A stretch of 35,256 nt of DNA from Actinomycetes bacterium. Lineage in GTDB: Bacteria; Actinomycetota; Acidimicrobiia; Acidimicrobiales; Bog-793. The notes under the pieces were generated by a model, which did not search any database, was not told the origin of the DNA, and was given only the letters and a program-made list of their open reading frames with translations. Location: positions 1-35,256 of the forward strand of contig JAJZCK010000005.1 in the NCBI GenBank assembly GCA_021846125.1, read 5' to 3'. This document shows positions 1 through 5,565 of this stretch, in pieces. Every line of letters starts with the position of its first letter. Within the stretch, counting starts at the first letter, position 1. Made by a program: the position numbers and the translations under genes.

Positions 1-96
1 CGCCACGAGCCCAGGGGTGAAGGTGTCTTCGGCCCAGTCCTCGCCCGCCTTCCAACTGCCCGTCCACACGACGGTGTCGTACAACCAGCTCGTCAC
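1..96 (-). CDS. Partial hypothetical protein, N-terminus only
   Basis: A minus-strand reading frame opens with GTG at 96 and stays open for 32 codons to the left edge, so only the N-terminus is visible. It begins MTSWLYDTVVWTGSWKAGED and continues acidic and aromatic-rich. An AGGAG ribosome-binding site lies 8 nt before the start (CTCCT at 105-109 on the plus strand), which is the main support for a real gene. No domain can be assigned from so few residues. It is divergent from the SIMPL-domain gene that starts at 429. Confidence 0.45.
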   Translation of the reverse strand, partial: MTSWLYDTVVWTGSWKAGEDWAEDTFTPGLVA

Positions 97-428
97 GGTC
101 GGCACTCCTGGATCGCCTCGTCCTCGTCACATCTCGCCACACCCGCGCTGGGGTACCGCCCGGTCGCGGCCACGCGCTCGCCCGCACCTACCTCCGGCGC
201 GGCCCCGTGCTCCTCTTCCGTGCCGTTCACGTGCCGACGGCAGAATGTAACGCGCCATGGCGGCGAGCACGCTCTTTGCCGTGCCGTGCCGTGCCGTGCC
301 GTGCCGGCATCGCGGCTGCTCGTACGCGAAGCGGGTATCTCCGGGCTTTGTACAAGGCAGGACACCACCGCAGGTGGCCGCCGCCGACGGCGAGCGCCGC
401 GCCGGCCGTGAGAACGGAGCTGAGAGCC
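97..428. other. Intergenic region with a pentanucleotide repeat
   Basis: This stretch of 332 bases separates the left-edge minus-strand gene from the SIMPL-domain gene and holds no convincing gene. The overlapping open frames here are basic, low-complexity translations typical of GC-rich noncoding DNA. It contains the GTGCC repeat at 281-305 and the 8-bp palindrome TTGTACAA at 348-355. It should carry promoters for both divergent genes, but I could not place them with confidence. Confidence 0.5.
281..305. repeat. GTGCC pentanucleotide repeat, five perfect copies
   Basis: Five perfect head-to-tail copies of GTGCC occupy this position, preceded by one degenerate copy (TTGCC, 276-280). It lies about 125 bp upstream of the chosen SIMPL start in noncoding sequence, so copy-number change would not alter a protein but could affect promoter spacing. 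Confidence 0.9.
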
Positions 429-1331
429 ATGGAGCCATCGCCGGGACTGACGCCGGAGCTCTTGCCGGGACCACCCCCGGAGGGGTCGCCGGAGGACGTG
501 GCCGCTCGACCGGGTGCCGGTGGCGGCGGGACCCCTCCTGCCGCCTCACGGCGTCGCCGCAGATCGCTCGCCTGCGCAGCGGCTGGGCTCGCGGGTGCCG
601 TCGGCCTTGCAGCCGGCCTTCTCGTCACGGGCGGCTCTGGTCGTGGCGCCGCTGGCGGGGCAGAGCTGACGGCTGCGACCGCGTCGGGGTCGACGGGCGC
701 CGCTGCCGGAGCCCGCATCACCGTGACCGGAGTGGCGACGGTGCACGGGACGCCGGACACGCTCACCGTGCAGGTAGGTGCGACGACCAGCTCCGCGAGC
801 GCGACCGGAGCCCTCGACAAGAACAACCTTGAGGTGGCGACCCTCGAAGCCGTCCTCGCGTCCGCCGGCGTCGCGAAGGCGGACATGCAGACGTCCAGCT
901 TGAGCCTCCAGCCCAACCTCGACCGCAAAGGGAAGGTCACCGGCTACCAGGCGAGCGACAACCTCGCCGTCGTCGTGCACGGCCTCGCACGGTCGGGCGC
1001 CGTCATCGACGCCGCGGCGCACGCGGTGGGCAACGACGCGCAGATCGAAGGGATCTCCTTCTCGATCTCGAACACCTCGGCCCTTCTCGCCGAAGCGCGA
1101 GCCGCTGCGGTCCGCGACGCGGAGGCGCGCGCCGAGGTGCTCGCGTCGGCTGCAGGCGCGAAGCTCGGTCCGGTGGTGAGCATCGTCGACCAGGAGCAGC
1201 AGGGGAGCAACGTCGTGACGCCGGGCGCGAGCTTCGCCGTCCACGGTGCGGGCGCCTCGCCCGTGCCGGTGCAGGGGGGCAGCGAACAGCTCTCGGTGCA
1301 GGTCCAGGTCGTGTACTTGCTTGCGAGATGA
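429..1331 (+). CDS. SIMPL-domain (DUF541) membrane-anchored protein
   Basis: The 300-residue product has a Pro/Gly-rich cytoplasmic N-terminus (1-40), five arginines at 41-45, one hydrophobic segment at about 47-67, and then a SIMPL domain (about 95-300) that should lie outside the membrane. Typical SIMPL features are the opening ITVTGVATVHGTPDTLTVQV, the GYQASDNLAVVV strand, the GISFSISN turn and the helix with repeated AEAR/DAEARAE. The family forms beta-alpha sandwich folds related to BP26 and YggE; its biochemical role is poorly defined and often linked to envelope or oxidative stress. ATG at 429 is preceded by GGAG with 9 nt spacing; longer in-frame extensions read through the GTGCC repeat and look noncoding. 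The next genes are a doubtful small ORF and an ECF sigma factor. Confidence 0.85.
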   Translation: MEPSPGLTPELLPGPPPEGSPEDVAARPGAGGGGTPPAASRRRRRSLACAAAGLAGAVGLAAGLLVTGGSGRGAAGGAELTAATASGSTGAAAGARITVTGVATVHGTPDTLTVQVGATTSSASATGALDKNNLEVATLEAVLASAGVAKADMQTSSLSLQPNLDRKGKVTGYQASDNLAVVVHGLARSGAVIDAAAHAVGNDAQIEGISFSISNTSALLAEARAAAVRDAEARAEVLASAAGAKLGPVVSIVDQEQQGSNVVTPGASFAVHGAGASPVPVQGGSEQLSVQVQVVYLLAR

Positions 1332-1391
1332 GCTCGTGACGACAGGACGTCGACCACGCGACGCCGGCTCGGCCCGTGCCGGCCGGCAGAG

Positions 1392-1640
1392 GTGAGCGAT
1401 CCGGAGGTCCGGCTCGCCGCGCTGCTCGACGAGGGCGGACCTCCAGCCGACACGGGGACGCTCGGCGCGATCGTGGCGCGTCACCGCCGTCGCTCTGCCA
1501 GAGCGATGCTGCGAGCGACGGCGTCTGCCGTGCTCGTGGCGGCAGTGTCGCTCGCCGCCGACCGCTCGCGGCCGGGCCGCCGACCGCTGCGTCGTGCCGG
1601 GTGCACCGATGGTCCTCGTCGCGGCATCCGCCGGACGTGA
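1392..1640 (+). pseudogene. Possible truncated anti-sigma-like membrane protein
   Basis: An 82-codon frame starting with GTG has a plausible first half: an acidic N-terminus (MSDPEVRLAALLDEGG), a basic stretch HRRRSAR at about 31-37, and a hydrophobic segment AMLRATASAVLVAAVSLAA at about 38-56. This layout resembles small sigma-associated membrane proteins. After residue 57 it turns into arginine-rich sequence that looks like out-of-frame translation, which suggests a frameshift or decay; another frame stays open to a stop at 1678, 20 nt before the sigma gene. No good ribosome-binding site is visible. It may be a remnant anti-sigma factor, a genuine short protein or chance; I favour a remnant only weakly. 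Confidence 0.3.
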
Positions 1641-1698
1641 CGGCTGCGCAGGGCGCGTGCGCAAAGCTGGAGGGATAGCGACGGCCTGGGGGGACGAG

Positions 1699-2214
1699 AT
1701 GGCGGACGATTTCGTCGCCCTCTACGAGCAGCACTATCCGCGCCTCGTGCGAGCCCTCGAGCTCGGCGGTCTCCGGCGCGCGACGGCGGAGGACGTGGCT
1801 CAGGAGGCCTTCGCACGGACCTTCGGACGCTGGCGGAGGGTCCGGGCGGGGCCGAGCCCTGCCGGCTACGTCTTCACCGTCGCCTTCCGGCTGTCCCGCC
1901 GGTCGTGGCGAGGCCGGGAGGTGCTCGTGGCCGATCCGGCGTCGGCAGGGGGTGCTGCGTCGCCCTCGGGGTCGGGCGCGGACGACCCTGTAGCCGCCGA
2001 GGCGACCCTGCGGGCGGGCGTCGAAGCGGTGCTCGGTGCCATGCCTCCGGGTCGCCGGGCGTGCGCAGTGCTCTGCCTCGTCGCGGAGATGTCGCCAAAG
2101 CAAGCGGGTCGAGCGCTCGGCATCGCGAGCTCGACCGTGCGCAAGCAGCTCGACCGTGCCCGGGCCGATCTCCGGGCCGGCCTCGGGATGGACCCGGCCC
2201 GGGTCACCTCGTGA
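1699..2214 (+). CDS. ECF-type RNA polymerase sigma factor
   Basis: The 171-residue product has the two-domain layout of ECF sigma-70 factors. Region 2 (about 4-75) includes FVALYEQHYPRLVRALE, the EDVAQEAFARTFGRW segment and the promoter-melting part. A Ser/Gly/Ala linker follows at about 80-105. Region 4 (about 110-165) has the helix-turn-helix MSPKQAGRALGIASSTVRKQ ending in LDRARADL. ATG at 1699 is chosen because region 2 starts directly after it and GGGGGGA lies just upstream; a longer in-frame GTG at 1594 would add 35 residues with no sigma similarity. The promoters it recognises are unknown. No intact anti-sigma gene is adjacent; the only candidate is the broken-looking ORF upstream. Confidence 0.88.
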   Translation: MADDFVALYEQHYPRLVRALELGGLRRATAEDVAQEAFARTFGRWRRVRAGPSPAGYVFTVAFRLSRRSWRGREVLVADPASAGGAASPSGSGADDPVAAEATLRAGVEAVLGAMPPGRRACAVLCLVAEMSPKQAGRALGIASSTVRKQLDRARADLRAGLGMDPARVTS

Positions 2215-2288
2215 CGCGGAGCTGCCGGGCTGCTAGCGTCCCGCACGAGGGTAAGGCAAGCTCGAACAGCTGGCGGCGGCAGCCGGAG

Positions 2289-2321
2289 GCCGGCAGGTGG
2301 CGTCCGCAGGGACGTGCCGGC
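2289..2321. other. Strong inverted repeat between sigma factor and cspA
   Basis: Outer arms GCCGGCA (2289-2295) and TGCCGGC (2315-2321) pair perfectly, and inner arms CGTCC (2301-2305) and GGACG (2310-2314) extend the helix around a 4-nt loop, leaving a 5-nt bulge. It lies 75 bp after the sigma stop codon and about 50 bp before the cspA -10 box. It could be a U-less terminator for the sigma gene or a protein-binding site; there is no T-tract. Confidence 0.5.
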
Positions 2322-2370
2322 AGCCCCCGGTCCGGAGCTGGTCGCACGGGTAGGTCCCTCTCGCAGCTAG

Positions 2371-2376
2371 TACCAT
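2371..2376 (+). promoter_or_regulatory. Putative -10 box of cspA (TACCAT)
   Basis: TACCAT fits the actinobacterial -10 pattern TANNNT and recurs before other genes in this window. It is 22 nt upstream of the cspA GTG, so the leader would be short and would include the purine-rich GAAGGGGGA ribosome-binding site. No clear -35 was seen. Confidence 0.5.
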
Positions 2377-2398
2377 CGAAAGAAGGGGGATCGCCGCA

Positions 2399-2599
2399 GT
2401 GGCGACCGGAACAGTCAAGTGGTTCAACGCGGAGAAGGGCTTCGGCTTCATCTCCCAGTCTGACGGAGCGGACGTGTTCGTCCACCACTCCGCCATCCAG
2501 ATGACCGGCTACCGCAGCCTCGAAGAGGGTCAGGCAGTCGAGTTCGAGGTCCAAGAGGGTCAAAAGGGGCTCCAGGCGGCCAACGTCCGCCCGGCCTGA
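2399..2599 (+). CDS. cspA: Cold-shock domain protein (CspA family)
   Basis: A complete 66-residue single cold-shock domain, the standard length for the family. RNP1 is visible as KGFGFISQ (about 13-20) and RNP2 as DVFVHHSAI (about 25-33), with the opening [14 protein letters not shown] typical of Csp proteins. These proteins bind single-stranded RNA and DNA through a beta-barrel and act as RNA chaperones. The start is GTG at 2399, preceded by AAGGGGGA with about 9 nt spacing. A GC-rich hairpin follows the stop codon, so the gene is probably monocistronic. Confidence 0.96.
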   Translation: MATGTVKWFNAEKGFGFISQSDGADVFVHHSAIQMTGYRSLEEGQAVEFEVQEGQKGLQAANVRPA

Positions 2600-2614
2600 C
2601 GGCCCGTACCGGCA

Positions 2615-2634
2615 GGCGCCCGGACCCGGGCGCC
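2615..2634 (+). terminator. Candidate hairpin terminator after cspA
   Basis: Perfect 9-bp arms GGCGCCCGG and CCGGGCGCC are separated by 2 nt (realistically 8-bp arms and a 4-nt loop), 16 nt after the cspA stop codon. There is no T-tract, which is common for GC-rich actinobacterial hairpins, so termination activity is an inference. Confidence 0.5.
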
Positions 2635-2684
2635 GGCCGGTCGACCGCGTCACGATGAGTTCGGGTGGTTGCCTGTACGGCGCC

Positions 2685-2690
2685 TAACCT
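2685..2690 (+). promoter_or_regulatory. Putative leaderless -10 box of glgX (TAACCT)
   Basis: TAACCT lies 6 nt before the ATG at 2697. That spacing would put the transcription start at or next to the start codon, and no Shine-Dalgarno sequence is present. No -35 element was recognised. Confidence 0.5.
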
Positions 2691-2696
2691 GGCGTG

Positions 2697-4820
2697 ATGG
2701 AACGACCGTTGCACGTCCTCTCGCCTGGCAAGGCATACCCGCTCGGTGCCACCTACGACGGGGTGGGGACGAACTTCTCGCTGTTCTCCGACGTCGCCGA
2801 ACGTGTCGAGCTGTGCCTGTTCGACGCCTCGGGTCACGAGACGCGCTACGAGCTTCCCGACGAGACGGCCCGCATCCACCATGGGTACCTGCTGGGCGTC
2901 GGCCCGGAGCAGCGCTACGGGTTCCGCGTGCACGGGGCATGGCGACCAGCGCAAGGGCTGCGATGCAACGCCGACAAGCTCCTGCTCGATCCCTACGGCA
3001 AAGCCGTGGACGGCGCGCTCAGGTGGCGGCGGTCGGTGTTCGGGCACCAGCTCGGAGACGAGCTCCGGATGAGCCGGTCCGACAGCGCGCCTGCGATGCC
3101 ACGGTCGGTCGTCGTGAGCCCGTTCTTCGACTGGGGGAACGACCGCCCGCCGGAGACACCGTGGCACAAGACGACGGTCTACGAGCTCCACGTCAAGGGG
3201 ATGACCGCTTTGCACCCCGCGGTGCCGGAGGCCCTGCGGGGTACCTACGCAGGGCTGGCGACGCCGGCCGTGATCGACCATCTCGTCTCGCTCGGTGTCA
3301 CGGCGGTCGAGCTGCAGCCGGTCCACCAGTTCGTCCACGAGCAGCATCTCGTCGAGCGTGGCCTGCGCAACTACTGGGGCTACAACTCCATCTGCTATCT
3401 CGCCCCGCATGCGGACTACAGCTCCGCCGGCTCGCTCGGCCAGCAGGTGCAGGAGTTCAAGCAGCTCGTCAAGACACTGCACGCCGCAGGCATCGAGGTG
3501 CTCCTCGACGTCGTCTACAACCACACTGCCGAGGGCAACCACCTCGGGCCCACCCTGTCCTACAAGGGGATAGACAACGCCGCCTACTACCGGCTCTTCG
3601 CCGAGGACCCGCGCTATTACGTCGACTACACGGGCACGGGCAATACCTTGAACGTCCGGCACCCGCACGTCCTACAGCTGCTCATGGACTCGCTGCGCTA
3701 CTGGGTGACCGAGATGCACGTCGACGGCTTCCGTTTCGACCTCGCGGCGGCACTCGCCCGCACGCTCCACGAGGTCGACCGACTCTCGGCCTTCTTCGAC
3801 ATCATCCAGCAGGACCCGGTCATCAGTCGGGTGAAGCTCATCGCGGAGCCCTGGGACGTCGGTGAAGGTGGCTACCAGGTAGGCAACTTCCCACCCCTGT
3901 GGTCGGAGTGGAACGGCCAGTACCGCGACTGCGTCCGTGACTACTGGCGGGGCCAAGACCGTACGCTTCCCGAGCTCGCCTACCGGCTCACCGGCAGCTC
4001 GGACCTCTACGGCCACAACGGGCGCAAGCCCTGGGCGAGTGTGAACTTCGTCACGTGCCACGACGGGTTCACCCTCAGGGACCTCGTCTCCTACAACGAC
4101 AAGCACAACGACGCCAACGGGGAGGACAGCCACGACGGCGAGGAGCACAACCGCTCCTGGAACTGCGGCGTGGAGGGGGAGACCGACGACCCGGAGATCT
4201 GCGCCCTGCGCAGGCGTCAGGTGCGGAACCTTCTCGCGACGCTGTTCGTCTCGCAAGGGGTGCCGATGCTCTTGTCGGGCGACGAGATCGGCCGGTCGCA
4301 GCGCGGTAACAACAACGCCTACTGTCAGGACAACGAGGTCTCGTGGCTCGACTGGGCGGGCGCCGACGAGTCTTTGCTCGACTTCACGCGCAAGTTGACC
4401 GCCTTGCGCAACGACCACCCGGTGTTCCACAGGCCGCGCTGGTTCCAGGGTCGACCGCTCCACGGTGCGGGTGTGAGCGACATCGCGTGGTTCTCGCCCG
4501 AGGGCAAGGAGATGTCGGACGGTGACTGGCAGGTGAGCTTCGCGAAGTCGATCGGCATATTCTTGAACGGCAGCGAGCTCCCGGTGTCGCCCGTGCTCGG
4601 CGAGCGCACGCGGGACGACAGCTTCTTCGTCGTCCTCAACGCCTACTGGGAGCCGATCGATTTCACGCTCCCCGACGAGCGCTTCGGCTCGGGCTGGTGC
4701 TACGTCCTCGATACGGCGCGCGACGAGCAGCCGTTCCTCGAGCCCGGACGTGCGGAGCTCGGAGCCGCACAGACGTTCGCGGTCGAACAGCGTTCGGTCG
4801 TCGTGCTCAAGCGGCCATGA
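2697..4820 (+). CDS. glgX: Glycogen debranching enzyme GlgX (isoamylase family, GH13)
   Basis: The 707-residue protein matches the length and layout of GlgX/TreX: an N-terminal CBM48-like domain (about 8-120, with GVGTNFSLFS), a GH13 barrel, and a C-terminal beta domain. GH13 motifs are visible as DVVYNH (271-276), DGFRFDLA (343-350, nucleophile D348), the acid/base E384 in IAEPWD, and VTCHDG with H455/D456. It hydrolyses alpha-1,6 branch points of glycogen or limit dextrins, releasing linear maltooligosaccharides that TreY and MalQ, encoded on the opposite strand nearby, can use. ATG at 2697 is preferred over the GTG one codon upstream. There is no Shine-Dalgarno sequence and a -10 box sits 6 nt upstream, so the mRNA may be leaderless. 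The phosphatidyltransferase gene follows after 94 nt. Confidence 0.95.
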   Translation: MERPLHVLSPGKAYPLGATYDGVGTNFSLFSDVAERVELCLFDASGHETRYELPDETARIHHGYLLGVGPEQRYGFRVHGAWRPAQGLRCNADKLLLDPYGKAVDGALRWRRSVFGHQLGDELRMSRSDSAPAMPRSVVVSPFFDWGNDRPPETPWHKTTVYELHVKGMTALHPAVPEALRGTYAGLATPAVIDHLVSLGVTAVELQPVHQFVHEQHLVERGLRNYWGYNSICYLAPHADYSSAGSLGQQVQEFKQLVKTLHAAGIEVLLDVVYNHTAEGNHLGPTLSYKGIDNAAYYRLFAEDPRYYVDYTGTGNTLNVRHPHVLQLLMDSLRYWVTEMHVDGFRFDLAAALARTLHEVDRLSAFFDIIQQDPVISRVKLIAEPWDVGEGGYQVGNFPPLWSEWNGQYRDCVRDYWRGQDRTLPELAYRLTGSSDLYGHNGRKPWASVNFVTCHDGFTLRDLVSYNDKHNDANGEDSHDGEEHNRSWNCGVEGETDDPEICALRRRQVRNLLATLFVSQGVPMLLSGDEIGRSQRGNNNAYCQDNEVSWLDWAGADESLLDFTRKLTALRNDHPVFHRPRWFQGRPLHGAGVSDIAWFSPEGKEMSDGDWQVSFAKSIGIFLNGSELPVSPVLGERTRDDSFFVVLNAYWEPIDFTLPDERFGSGWCYVLDTARDEQPFLEPGRAELGAAQTFAVEQRSVVVLKRP

Positions 4821-4914
4821 GAGCGGGCGGCGCTGCTGATGCCGCGGCCCTCCGATCGTGCGCCGGCCGAGCGGCCCCCGGCTCGTGCAGCGCCTCCCGA
4901 GAGGTCGTCATCGC

Positions 4915-5565
4915 TTGAACGCGAACGCCCGTGGCCTGCCCTCGGATGCGGTCTCGCCGGAAGGTGCCGCAGAGCCCGGAGACCTCGGTCGGATCGCAAC
5001 CGTGCCGAACGTGCTCTCGCTGTCTCGCATCCTGCTCGTCGGCGTCTACGTCTACACGCTGATGTGGGAGGGCGACCGTGTCCTCGCCACCGTCGTGCTG
5101 GCTGTCGCAGGCGCCACGGACTTCGCGGACGGGTACATCGCGAGGCGCTACGACCAGGTGACGACTCTCGGCAAGGTGCTCGACCCGGTGGCGGATCGCA
5201 TGCTGCTCGCGGCGGCGATCGTCTCGATGATCGTCTACGGAGCCGTGCCGGCATGGCTCGCGGCGGCGGTGATCACGAGAGAGGCGCTCGTCGCGGGCAC
5301 GGTGATGGTGCTGGCCGGACTCGGAGCGCCGCGGATCGACGTCAGCCTCACGGGCAAGGCCGCGACGTTCGGCCTCATGGTCTGCTTCCCCCTGCTCCTG
5401 CTCGGTCACGGGCCGGAGGGATGGGCGGGGACGCTCCACGACGTCGCTCTCGTGCTCGTCGTGCCTGCCCTCGTGCTCTCGTTCGCGGCGGCGCTCGGCT
5501 ACGTCCCCGTGGCGCGCCGGGCGATGGCCGCCCGTTCAGGCGGGCAGGAGCAGGGCGACAGGTAG
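4915..5565 (+). CDS. CDP-alcohol phosphatidyltransferase (PgsA/Cls-like)
   Basis: An integral membrane enzyme of 216 residues. The full CDP-alcohol phosphatidyltransferase signature D-G-x2-A-R-x8-G-x3-D-x3-D is present (D72, G73, A76, R77, G86, D90, D94), preceded by D69. Hydrophobic helices lie at about 32-50, 55-70, 95-115, 118-140, 150-170 and 180-200. The family moves a phosphatidyl group from CDP-diacylglycerol to an alcohol such as glycerol-3-phosphate (PgsA) or phosphatidylglycerol (actinobacterial cardiolipin synthase); the acceptor cannot be read from the sequence. TTG at 4915 is chosen because GAGAGG lies 10 nt upstream; an in-frame start at 4858 would add 19 residues of basic sequence. 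Its 3' end overlaps the convergent treY 3' end by 30 bp. Confidence 0.85.
   Translation: MNANARGLPSDAVSPEGAAEPGDLGRIATVPNVLSLSRILLVGVYVYTLMWEGDRVLATVVLAVAGATDFADGYIARRYDQVTTLGKVLDPVADRMLLAAAIVSMIVYGAVPAWLAAAVITREALVAGTVMVLAGLGAPRIDVSLTGKAATFGLMVCFPLLLLGHGPEGWAGTLHDVALVLVVPALVLSFAAALGYVPVARRAMAARSGGQEQGDR

Noticed and set aside
2448-3668. Minus-strand open frame opposite cspA and glgX
   Set aside because: Shadow of two strong genes; no motif and no ribosome-binding site.
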